Assembly (NCBI GenBank): GCA_963576565.1 | Contig: OY755040.1 | Span: 83,408,821 to 83,472,820 of the forward strand | Origin: Aspidapion aeneum | Lineage: Eukaryota > Arthropoda > Insecta > Coleoptera > Brentidae | Direction of reading: 5' to 3' | DNA length: 64,000 nucleotides | Shown here: positions 55,382 to 64,000 of the stretch, piece after piece | Layout: every line of letters begins with the position of its first letter | Numbering within the stretch: position 1 is the stretch's first letter | The notes under the pieces: generated by a model | Seen by the model: only the letters and a program-made list of their open reading frames with translations | Databases searched by the model: none | What the model was told of the DNA's origin: nothing | Program-made: the position numbers and the translations under genes

Positions 55382-57126
55382 AAATTAGATAAAATGAGCA
55401 GTTTTTGGGGGACATTATAAATCTGGTTTCACATTTAAGCTACAGGGGTTTTTCGAAAAATTGCTTAAATCTATTTTATTAAATATCTCAAAAAGTATAG
55501 TTTTTACAAAAATATCGTAAAAAATTTTTTTTTTGCATTTTTGAGGTTCTTCAATTTGGCATTTTCTAAAAAAAAATTACTAGTTTTCAAAATATTACTC
55601 TTAACTTACTTTTTTTAGATACGGACCTGTATTTTTTATTCTATTTTTTAAAATAACTTTTTTATGATTTTAACGATGTATTACATGTCCATATTTATTA
55701 GTATTTTAATGCTAAAAAAGTGTTATTTAAGTTTTTTGGCACGTTTACCGTTTAATCATAGGTGGCTTGGACAGCAAAAAAAAACAATTGCTTATAAAAA
55801 CCTATGATGCATAATACATCTGTTAAATTTAGTTTAAACCAACATGGCAGCGTATTTCAATAATGAAAAATTAGATTTAACACCAACAAAACCACTGACT
55901 GTTGTATAAACAAACAGACTGATGCGTTTAATAAAAAAAAACTGTTTACTAACTTTTAAAACATTTAAACTTTTTACTGATTAATGAAATAAAATATAAA
56001 AATATTTATTTTTATTTTTACACGTTTTTTTCAAAATAAAACAGTTTACTTATGCAAATGCTGAAAATATCCACCATTTTGTTGCAAGTAGAGGTGCGCC
56101 CTTTTCGTTATTTTATTTTGGATTTTGCTTAGAATCCTAGGGTTGATTTGGTTACAGGCTTACCTTATTTATTATGAAGTAGGTCCTTCAAATCTCGAGT
56201 ACGAGTTTTACAAACCTTATTTTTGATAAGACCCCATATGGAAAAATCCAGAGGAGTAATGTCCGGTGACTTTGGTTGCCAACGTATTGGTCCATTATTT
56301 TCGATCCACTGATTTGGTTTGAAATTATTCAAAAACCTGGTACAACGACGATCTTTGTGGCCAGGTGAACCATCGTGCTAGTAGTACTCAAAATTCGCTC
56401 GAACATCTAAAGTCAGATCATCCTAAAAATCTTGTAATGTATTTGTCAGAAAATTGTAATAGGTTAATCCGGTGAGAGTTTCTTGGAAGAAAAAACATTT
56501 ATCCCAAATCTTTCTTGAAATGCCGTTTCTCTTTGAAAATTCTCTTGTGTACACCGATAATGCAAGTTCCTATTGTACCATCCATTATTGCAAAAACGGC
56601 TTTCATCGGACCATATTTTTTTTGCCAATATCTACTATATATAATACCTCCGGCGTCTTAGTAACAAAACTAAATTTAACAGATGTATTACGCATCATAG
56701 GTTTTTATAAGCAGTTGTTTTTTTTGCTGTCCAAGCCACCTATCATAAAACGGAAAAAGTGCCAAAAAACTTAAATGCAATTTTTCTAGCATTAAAATAC
56801 AAATAAATATGGACATAAAATAGATAGAATAAAAAATGGAATAAAAAGTACAGGTCCGTATCTAAAAACAGTAACTTAATGGTAATATCTCAAAAACTAG
56901 ACGTGGTAAATTTTCTTAAAAAATACCATATGAAAGAACGTCAAAAATGCAAAAAAAAATTCCTTTACGATTTTTTTGTATAAACTATACTTTTTGAAGA
57001 TATTTAATAAAATAGAGTTGAGCAATTTTTCAAAAAACCCCCGTAGTTTGGGACATAATAGCTTTTTTTTTAAATATGAAACCAGATTTTTTATGTCCTC
57101 CAAAAACTGCTCATTTTATCTAATTT
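55382..57126 (-). mobile_element. Tc1/mariner-like transposon with long (~450-bp) inverted repeats
   Basis: The arms 55382-55850 and 56655-57126 are inverted copies. They share AAATTAGATAAAATGAGCAG at the outer ends, CCAAGCCACC near 55750 / 56735, and GCATAATACATCTGTTAAAT near 55810 / 56685. The centre encodes a transposase remnant on the minus strand. The outer terminus may extend slightly further on the right (CAGGGTGTCTTAATTGCC inverted at 57175-57192), with no left counterpart. The arms have diverged, so the element is old. Confidence 0.75.
56166..56640 (-). pseudogene. Tc1/mariner-like transposase, C-terminal remnant
   Basis: The minus strand reads, with stops, LTGLTYYNFLTNTLQDF, HDGSPGHKDRRCTRFLNNF, QWIENNGPIRWQPKSPDITP, LDFSIWGLIKNKVCKTRTRD and a stop at 56166. 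The order (D-G-x-P-x-H, then a W-I-x-x-x-G-x-I-x-W block, then SPDLTPLDF-LWG-x-K) is typical of the catalytic region of this superfamily. The first catalytic Asp region and the N-terminal helix-turn-helix part are missing or unreadable. At least two stops. Not functional. Confidence 0.75.
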
Positions 57127-57196
57127 GAACAACCTTGTATTTCTTATAGTTAACGAAATAGCAATAGTGGCCCATGGCAATTAAGACACCCTGTAT

Positions 57197-57735
57197 ATGT
57201 ATATATTTTTTTGGTTTTTCTTTTTTCTTGAACCTTATATTTTATATTTTTTAATTTAGTTGGTTTCTTGGGACTCACCAAAACATGTAATATTGCAAAA
57301 AGGATGTAACCGTACCACACACGCAAACACATACATATCGCGCTGTTAAACAAAATTTAAATTATAATATTTTATTAGTAAGAATAGTCGTCAAAATTTT
57401 TAAGAATGTTTCGTGTAAATTGTGATATGCCTGTTTTAAATTTGTTTGTTTTGACCTATGTAATGTAATGAGTGATTATAAATGGATGACTGGTGAGTGC
57501 TTTTTGTTATTTTAATTATTAATTAATTTTTTATCTCTTAAAAATAATGGCATCTAGAACAAATAGCCTAAAACGTTAGTTCTGAAGAAGGTCTCTGACC
57601 GAAACGTCAATAAATATTTAAACTAAAAGCTGCTATTTTATTTATGGACCACATTCCCAAGATACCAACTGAATTAAAAAATATAAAATATATGGTTCAA
57701 GAAAAAAGAAAAACCAAAAATATACAAGTATGGGT
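57197..57735. repeat. Inverted repeat pair around 57197-57270 and 57655-57735
   Basis: TTTTCTTTTTTCTTGAACCT and TTTAGTTGGTTTCTTGGGA on the left match the inverse at 57655-57735 (TTCCCAAGATACCAACTGAA, ATGGTTCAAGAAAAAAGAAA). The enclosed 380 bases contain the hammerhead-like motif at 57583. The arms may be the ends of one small element or two inverted copies of a PLE-type end. Confidence 0.65.
57583..57606 (+). ncRNA. Hammerhead-ribozyme-like core (CUGAAGA, stem II, GAAAC)
   Basis: CTGAAGA at 57583-57589 is followed by GGTC / TCT / GACC (a 4-bp stem II) and then GAAAC at 57602-57606. That is the order and spacing of a hammerhead core. I cannot find a clear stem III with a cleavage triplet, so this may be a degenerate copy or a chance match. 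Penelope-like elements often carry such motifs in their ends. Confidence 0.4.
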
Positions 57736-57741
57736 GAAAAT

Positions 57742-57906
57742 ATGCTAAATCTCCAAAAGATCGAAAACAGATTTGGAAACAACGCCGCAAAATTACTAAG
57801 GGAATACAGAAATGTATTAACCAAGATCTGCAAGCAAAAAAAACTGAAGAATTTTCCTACTGCAGTGCAAGAACAACGAAATCTGCCCAAATTTTCTGAA
57901 ACTTAA
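57742..57906 (+). pseudogene. Possible Penelope-like element N-terminal fragment
   Basis: 55 codons: MLNLQKIENRFGNNAAKLLR, EYRNVLTKICKQKKLKNF and QEQRNLPKFSET, then a stop. The G-x-x-x-x-x-L-R-x-Y... and LPKF pattern resembles the first part of Penelope-like proteins (arginine-rich N-terminus, FLxxCxxxxLxPxF). The upstream hammerhead-like motif would fit. The rest of the protein is absent. The assignment is a guess from pattern. Confidence 0.3.
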
Positions 57907-57964
57907 TGTTCAATTCAATTTTCAATTTTACTTTATTGTTTTCAGAAAGTATTTTCTATAACAA

Positions 57965-58140
57965 TGGAAACCAACTGGCCGAAGAAAACGAGGACAGCCA
58001 AGGAGAAGCTGGAGAGAAGGAATAGACAGTGAAATGAACAAGACGCCTAGATGATGAATTATGGGCAAACAGAAACGAGTGGAGATTGGGTATCGGAAGA
58101 CGTAGAACGTTGTGAAACCGATAAATATATATAATTATCA
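57965..58140 (+). pseudogene. 3' end of an RTE-like LINE, 5' truncated
   Basis: The frames read WKPTGRRKRGQPRRSWREGI, then after a one-base shift RLDDELWANRNEWRLGIGRR and RTL, then TGA at 58112. RRGxPRRSWREGI ... W-x-x-R-x-x-W-R-x-G-x-G-x-RRRTL is the conserved tail found in many insect LINEs of this kind. A short tail AACCGATAAATATATATAAT follows. It directly abuts the start of the BEL/Pao sequence. Confidence 0.8.
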
Positions 58141-58154
58141 GGCCTTGTAATGAC

Positions 58155-59014
58155 ATGCAAACTTTATCGGTTAATGCTATAGTTTTGCCGCAAATATGCT
58201 CTTCAGTTACTAGCAGTGAGATTAAAATAAATGAGTGGGAAGTAGTTAAAAATTTGAATCTCGCGGACCCGAACTTTTATAGACCGGGAGCTATTGACAT
58301 TTTAATCATAGCTGATTTGTTTCCTTATATAATTCAAGATGGACGAATTTTTGGAAATAATCAGGAACCGATTGCGCTAAATACCATTTTTGGATATATT
58401 TTAATGGGAAAAGTTAATTCTCTCGCTACGCAACAAATTTCACAATTATTTAGTTGTCAAATTTCAAATAAAATGCAAAATGATTAGCTTATAAAATTTC
58501 GGAAATAGAAAATATCCCTGAAACAAAACGTATTCTTTCACCTCAAGATGATGTGTGTGAAAAAATATTTCAAAATACGGTATCTCTTAGTGATGAAGGA
58601 CGCTATATTGTAACTCTTTCTTTTCGCGATAATATTGAACCGATTTTTCCAAATTGTCGTGATCTTGCGCTAAAGAGGTTTCTCTCGCTAGAACGAAGGT
58701 TAATAAAAATGCCGGAAAGAAATATTCTAATTTTATGGAAGAATATTTAACACTTAATCACATGCAATTAATCGAAAACCGGGAAGTTACAGAAAAAAGT
58801 TTAAATGTTTTTCGTCGTTTTTAATGCGAGTATAGTTACGAAATCAAATAATCAAAACCTCTCCTTAAATGATACTCTTTACGCTGGTCCTAAATTGCAA
58901 AAGGATATTTGCAGCATTTTACTTAATTTTCGAGTACATGAAGTAGCTCTTTGTTGCGACATTTCTAAAATGTTTCGTGGAATCTTAATTGCACCTCAGC
59001 ACCAGGATTATTAA
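58155..59014 (+). pseudogene. BEL/Pao Pol: protease end and reverse transcriptase first part
   Basis: LNLADPNFYRPGAIDILIIA, DLFPYIIQDGRIFGNN and NTIFGYILMGKV are the typical post-protease region of Pao Pol. From 58500 in another frame: EIENIPETKRILSPQDDVCE, GRYIVTLSFRDNIEPIF, ALKRFLSLERRLIKMPER, then in further frames FRRFFNA-like and SLNDTLYAGPKLQKDICSIL, VHEVALCCDISKMF (motif A region with D) and RGILIAPQHQDY. At least four frame changes and several stops. The protein would process the polyprotein and copy the RNA. Confidence 0.8.
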
Positions 59015-59071
59015 AGAATCCTGTGGCGTTCTAATAACTCTTAACCTATTTGCGATTAACGTCTAAAAACT

Positions 59072-60214
59072 GTGACATATGGTACTACCCCCGCTCCTTA
59101 TTTAGCTCTTAGAGTTTTACAGCAATTGGCTGAAGATGAAAAACAAAATTTTCCTCGCGCAGCTCAAGTCTTAATGTCTGACAATTTTGTCGTTGACTTC
59201 GTAACAGGCGCTAGCTCTGTACAAGAAGCTATTTCGCTTCAAAAAGAGCTATCTTGTTTGCTGAACTCTGAAGGCTTTAAGCTTCATAAATGGGCTAGTA
59301 ATAACAAAAAAGTTTTAGAACACTCTAGAACAGAATCAGATATAAACCCAAACGCGCTTTCTGTAGATACGGACGAGACCAATAAAATTTTAGGTCTTAG
59401 ATGGCATCCTTGTTCTGATTATTTTTCTTACTCGGTAGAACCCTTGAGTCGCGAATGTACCAAACGCAATCTACTTTCTGAAATTTTTAAAATATATTGC
59501 CTTTTAGGTTGGCTCTCGCCAGTAACCATTTTAATAAAATGTCTAATTCAAGAATTTTGGAAACTTAAATTAGACTGGGATTCCGAAGCACCTGTTGAAA
59601 TTATTCGACTTTGGGAACGTTATAAATCAGAACTACCCTTACTCAAAGATTTTCGCTTGCCTAGATTTATAAATATTTTTTCTGGTAATGCACGCATTGA
59701 AATAATCGCATTTTCGGACGCTAGTAATAAAGCTTATGCCGGAATAGTATATTTACGCGTTATTTACAAAATGAAATATCAGTTTACTTTTTATGCTCTA
59801 AAACTAGAGTTACTCCTCTCAAATTTACAAGTATTGCTAGACTTGAATTAGCCGCTTGCAATCTTTTAGCTAATTTAGTTCACTTTATTTTAACCACTTT
59901 TGAGTCCCGCTTGAAAATACATCAAGTTTTTGCTTTTAGTGACTCACAAGTAGCACTTTCTTGGATAATTCGTTCAAAATCGTGTTACACAAAATCAAGA
60001 TAAAGTACCACCCGAAAATTGATCATACATCTCAACGTCACAAAACCCCGCAGATGTTGCTTCAAGGGGAGTTTATCCCAGTGAGTTAATTAATCACAAT
60101 TTATTTTTTAACGGCCCTGATTTTTTGAAACACTCTTATGAATACTGGCCTAAATTAAATTACTCTTCTGAAACTCTTTTAGAAGAAAAATTATTGCCTA
60201 ATTTAACTTTAGAG
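59072..60214 (+). pseudogene. BEL/Pao Pol: reverse transcriptase second part and RNase H
   Basis: From 59072: TYGTTPAPYLALRVLQQLAE (motif B region), LMSDNFVVDFVTGASS (where V-D-D is expected, the second Asp is replaced by Phe, so the polymerase site is dead), KEQSCLL-like linker LLNSEGFKLHKWASNNKKVL, NKILGLRWHPCSDYFSY, TKRNLLSEIFKIYCLLGWLS, then RNase H: IIAFSDASNKAYAGIVYLRV, and after a frameshift RLELAACNLL-like and FAFSDSQVALSWI. Then PADVASRGVYPSELI and NGPDFLKHSYEYWPK before the TIR insert at 60215. Confidence 0.85.
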
Positions 60215-62181
60215 TAATTCCAAGCCAAATCATCCAATGGGGGTAGCTGCCATGTCACGAAAAAAATCCAAATTTTGATAACATGTATTACCTTAGGAAT
60301 ACCAAATTAATAAATTTTAATTTTTAATGTCGCCTCCTGTATTTTACAGACAACTTTAAAGGTAAAATAAACATGAAAAACAGTTGCGACAATAATTTTT
60401 TTTATTTTGATTGTATTAAATCTAATGTAAAAACAAATTTGACGGAAGAAATCTTTAATATTGGCTGGATGATCCTATACAGACAAGAAAAATAACCTCA
60501 CTTTTTTGAGATCGCAAAAATAGTTTTAAAAAAATAGTAATTTTATGATTTTCTTAATTTTTAATTATTTACACCGGTGCGGAATATGGTCTATCAAAAA
60601 AAAGTCTATGCGCACATTAAAGCTCAGTGGCTTGACTATCATACAAGGTAAAATAAAAATTTCTAGGTCTATTGGTTTCAGCAAACTAAATTTTTAAAAA
60701 GTGGAAAAACCGCAAAAACCTTATAATTGGCAACTTTTGACTAAAAAAATTAGCATGTCTATCTGTCTATTGAAACTTCGCTTGTAGCTTGTTTTACTTG
60801 ACAATGTATCATTTATATAAAAGTTAAATAAAAAAGTTGGGTCTATCATTTTAACATCAACTTTTAGGCTATTTGGTTAAAGCATGTAAAAAATCACATT
60901 TTTTATTTCGGTCGCAAAAAGAAAAAAATTATATATAAAAATCATCGTCATGGGGTCTTATTTATACCCACATACTGTTTCGCGTGACATCCTAGTTTGT
61001 GGGTTCAAGTACCATCTTCGTACTCTGTTGGATATTTTTTTTTAGTTTTAAGAATAAATTTTGGGTGAACCACTGACATTAATTAGTTTGTCTCTTTGGT
61101 GAATGAAATGGTTCAAGTTTAACAGTGGCGTACGTAGGAGGAAGGAGGGTTGGGACTTAATCCTTCCAAAGCCATTGAATAACTTCTCCTAAAGATTTAA
61201 TTTTTCTGAAAGAAGAATAAAATGGTTTTGCAGGACTTTGCTTTTACTCAAGCCCCCTCTCCCAACCCCCTTGGAAAATGTCTGCATACGCCACTGGGCA
61301 TTAAAAAAACTAAGTACAAAACTAACGCATGGTAAAAGCCCACGTGATGCGTTTGGAGGTACTGTGAAACGATTTGTTTTACATTAAAATCTCAAACAAA
61401 CAACAACTGGACACCATTCTTTCACTCCTCTGGATGATTTAACTATAGATGCTAAATTTACTTCAAGCTCAGAAAAAAAACTTGTTCGGTTTCTGAAATT
61501 ATAGAACTTAACTTCTTTTCCGATTTTTTAAATATGACAGTAGCTAACTACTAAAAAAGTAAATAAACTTTAAAAAAATTTATGTAGTGACCTTATGAAG
61601 AGAGTTTAGATCATAATTTATTGAACAGTGCTCATATAAATCAACTTTACCTTCTGATAAACCTTAATTTGCAGGGGTGGATCTAGAAACTTTATTTTGG
61701 GGGAAAATATCATAATAAATATTTCACAAAACTATTTTGCATCGTGACCAGGAGCTGTGTTCTATGTGTCAAAACTGAGTAAAGTTTAAGATTTGGGGGG
61801 GGGGCATCCTCCTCCGTAGATCCACGCCTGTAATTTGTGATGCAATTTAACATCACTAAAAATATTAAAATAACAAAAAAATGTGTAGTGACCTTAAGGA
61901 TTACAGACCCAGATTTTTTATTCTTGTTTTTAAAAGTATATGATACAGTGAAAAATTTACCCTACTTGATTACCACCAGCACCCCGATAGACAGACAGTC
62001 CCATTTTGACTGTTTTTAGACTTTTCAAATGTGTGTACAACATACTAATTAAATTTAAAAATCTAAAATTGTGCAAAAGTGGTTAAGCATAAGCTGTTTC
62101 ATTTAATAAGCATGATTAAAGAAAAAATAAAATGTCACGGCAACACTTTTTTTGTAAATTGGATGACTTGGCGTGGAATTG
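60215..62181 (+). mobile_element. ~2-kb TIR element family, copy 2, complete, 1967 bp
   Basis: Begins TAATTCCAAGCCAAATCATC and ends with the inverse of CAATTCCACGCCAAGTCATC. The TIR is imperfect over about 45 bp (outer AATTCC-AGCCAA-TCATCCAAT, inner TGTCACG). Pao coding stops at the left edge (LPNLTLE) and resumes at the right (LIVTQNKTPNF), so the boundaries are sound. The interior, matching copy 1 in inverse, has no transposase-like frame. A target duplication is not clear. Confidence 0.85.
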
Positions 62182-63625
62182 CCCTTTAATTGTAACGCAA
62201 AATAAAACTCCTAATTTTTGGACATGCTTTTAATGGAAAACTCTGATTTTTCTAAAATGTGTAGAGTTTTAGCCTATATTTTACGCATTTTAAATAATAC
62301 ATTTTTCTTAAAACCATCTAATTTAAAAATTAATTAAGATTTTCTGACATTTAGTGAAATAACAAACGCAATTCATTTAATCATAAAAAATGAACAGTCA
62401 ATTTATTTCTCAGAAGAAATTCACGCTTTAAAAAATAACTTAAAACTAAATAAATCAATGCAAAAATTAAATTTATTTTTAGACCCTCACGATCAGAGTA
62501 GGAGGCAGATTGCATCACTCCTCTCTACAATATGACAAGAAATATCAAATTTTGTTACCACGCAAAAGTAAATTCACCCTCATGAGGAGTGAGGACGGTA
62601 CAGTTTTTGCTTAGTCAACTATATTGGAACATTGCCGCAAAATGCGAAATTGCACATGTTTTATCAAAATGCGTAATATGTTTTAATTGTAATGTAAGTC
62701 GGTTCAGCCTATGATGGGTTCATTACCGTTTCCGCGCGTATCTCATTTGAGAGCATTTTTGCACACCGGTGTTGACTACGGAGGTCCAATAAATATAGTA
62801 ATGAGTCGACATCGTGGTAATCGTACTACGAAGGCTACATATGTCTGTTTGTTTGCCTAAGTACTAAGTGCATTCATATAGAAATAGCAAGCGATTTGAA
62901 CGCTGATTGTTTTATTGCTGCGCTTCGCAGATTTCTTGCGCGCCGAAACTACGTATCCGATCTGTATAGTGATAATGCAACTAACTTTTTCTCAGCTAAC
63001 CGCAAGCTTTTACAGCTCGAATCTACGCGTCCCATTTTATCCCAAGTAATAGTCCAAATTTTGGAGGACTTTGGGAGTCGGGAATCAAGTCAGTTAAAAA
63101 CACTTGATCCGCTTAACAGGACATCAAATATTAACTTTCAAAAAACAATACACTGCAACTTGTCAAATCAAAGCTATTTTAAACTCGCGTCCTCTTACTG
63201 AAATTTTTAGCGATACAAATGATATTTCCGTGCTGACCGCAGGTCACTTTTTATCTTTGGAACCGCTAAGTGCCGTTCCTGACGCAAATTTCATTGATAT
63301 TAAAATAAATCGTCTTACGTGTTGGCAGCTCCTCCAACGAATCCACCAAGATTTTTGGAGACGCTGGCAACAAGAGTATCTTCATACTCTGCAACAAAGG
63401 AGCAAGTGGTTGGAACCCACTTCAACTCCTGAAGTTGGTTGCTTAGTTATAATTAAAAACGATTTATTACCGCCCCTTCAGTGGCAACTCGGCACAGTGG
63501 TTGAATTTTTTCCCGGTAAGGATGTGATAGATCGAGTAGCCTCTGTCAAAACCAAGGATAGTTTGTTAAAGAGACCAATCTCTAAACTGTGTGCTTCACC
63601 TATTGGCCCCTTGGAAAATGCTTAG
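62182..63625 (+). pseudogene. BEL/Pao Pol: integrase and C-terminal domain
   Basis: After the insert: LIVTQNKTPNFWT, FSKMCRVLAYILRILNN, then a damaged zinc-finger region (LDPHDQSRRQIASLLST), then PLPFPRVSHLRAFLHTG and VDYGGPINIVMSRHRG (first catalytic Asp), CIHIEIASDLNADCFIAALR, FLARRNYVSDLYSDNATNFF (second Asp), and the last open stretch 63104-63625: KAILNSRPLTEIFSDTNDIS, VLTAGHFLSLEPLSAVPD, WRRWQQEYLHTLQQRSKWL, VGCLVIIKNDLLPPLQWQLG and TVVEFFPGKDVIDRVASVK. The last two are the C-terminal DUF5641-type domain of Pao integrases. Several frameshifts lie before 63104. The region 62560-62700 is very poor. Confidence 0.85.
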
Positions 63626-63627
63626 CA

Positions 63628-63851
63628 TTTTCGGCCGCCAGTATGTTTCGGATTCGCAAAAAACCTCTTTTGGTTTTAATCTATTTTTTTATAAATTTTT
63701 CAAAACATTTTATTTTTATTTTTAAAACTCAAATTTTGGGTTACATTTGGGTATAATTAGGTTATAGTTTTACTCAATAGGTTAAGTTAAACTTAAGGCT
63801 TACAAACTAGCTATAAACTATCGCATTTAATAATTTCATTCTAATTTTAAT

Positions 63852-63923
<72 letters not shown>

Positions 63924-64000
63924 CTACCGCCCTCTGCATATTTTAATTTAAATCGCGTTTTTATTCTTTTTAATAAAATTAGACTTCTAAATTCTTTTTA
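63628..64000 (+). repeat. Probable BEL/Pao 3' untranslated end and 3' LTR start
   Basis: After the stop comes TTTTCGGCCGCCAGTATGTT. GGCCGCCAG before TGT is a usual polypurine-tract-side junction in Pao elements, so the LTR likely begins at TGTTTCGG (about 63643) and runs past the window end. No 5' LTR is available for comparison, so the boundary is inferred. Confidence 0.5.
63854..63920. repeat. (TA)n microsatellite
   Basis: About 33 TA units with no interruption, inside the probable LTR. Confidence 0.95.

Larger units (their letters stand above)
58143..63640 (+). mobile_element. BEL/Pao LTR retrotransposon, 5' truncated, interrupted
   Basis: Order: aspartic-protease end, reverse transcriptase, RNase H, a 2-kb TIR insert (60215-62181), integrase, then GGCCGCCAG and a probable 3' LTR. 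Gag, the 5' LTR and the first part of pol are missing; the left end abuts the LINE 3' tail at 58140. Many stops and frameshifts show decay. Pao assignment comes from the LNLADPNFYRPGAIDILI block and the integrase end. Confidence 0.85.

Noticed and set aside
61837..62019. 60-codon frame at the right part of the 2-kb TIR element
   Set aside because: It is not kept in the other copy (50.5-52.7 kb), so there is no evidence for coding.

Overview
The window looks like transposon-rich chromosomal DNA from an insect. The base composition is AT-rich, non-LTR (Jockey/CR1-like and RTE-like), Gypsy, BEL/Pao, Polinton-like and Tc1/mariner-like remnants are packed together, and only one convincing host exon is visible. 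Which insect order cannot be decided from this sequence. The host exon (54598-54762, minus strand) encodes a canonical EF-hand segment resembling Kv-channel-interacting / neuronal-calcium-sensor proteins. It has an AG acceptor and a GT donor in the right places, so much of the window may be intron of that gene.

Region by region: 1-6.7 kb holds several copies of a hairpin-ended non-autonomous element carrying a CAGA microsatellite, lying in and around decayed C-terminal pieces of a Polinton/Maverick-type integrase. 6.8-18.1 kb holds a diverged, roughly 740-bp repeat in one orientation (6.8-8.9 kb) and the opposite orientation (10.3-17.9 kb). The second block is split by a 5.5-kb minus-strand LINE, which is itself split by a 1-kb TIR element. 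18.1-20.9 kb contains small inverted-repeat elements and two unrecognised minus-strand coding remnants. 20.9-53.6 kb is a deep nest. A plus-strand LINE (21.56-22.07, 49.08-50.54 and 52.67-53.55 kb) is split by a 27-kb TIR-bounded element (22073-49083). That element carries a decayed gene of an insect protein family with a D...DNCPGQNKN signature (which I recall as DUF7869-like). Its gene is split by a 20.7-kb Polinton-like element (22944-43671) with 6-bp target duplications GAGGCA and TIRs longer than 2 kb. Inside that lies a very young 11.5-kb Gypsy retrotransposon (25181-36697) with 2423-bp LTRs and a 4-bp duplication TGCT. A second LINE (44.04-46.33 kb) and a (CAGA)n element with a 966-bp microsatellite (47458-48968) also sit inside the 27-kb element. 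53.6-64 kb holds a satellite-like array, palindromic MITEs, the host exon, a Tc1/mariner-like element with long inverted repeats, a possible Penelope-like fragment next to a hammerhead-like motif, a LINE 3' end, and a BEL/Pao retrotransposon split by a 2-kb TIR element.

The genes do not form a pathway. The value of the window is its layered insertion history: several insertions can be sized exactly because taking them out restores a reading frame or leaves a clean target duplication. The most interesting parts are the 27-kb TIR element with the DUF7869-like gene, the Polinton-like element whose long TIRs each carry a small coding sequence, and the intact-looking Gypsy with a textbook -1 frameshift site.
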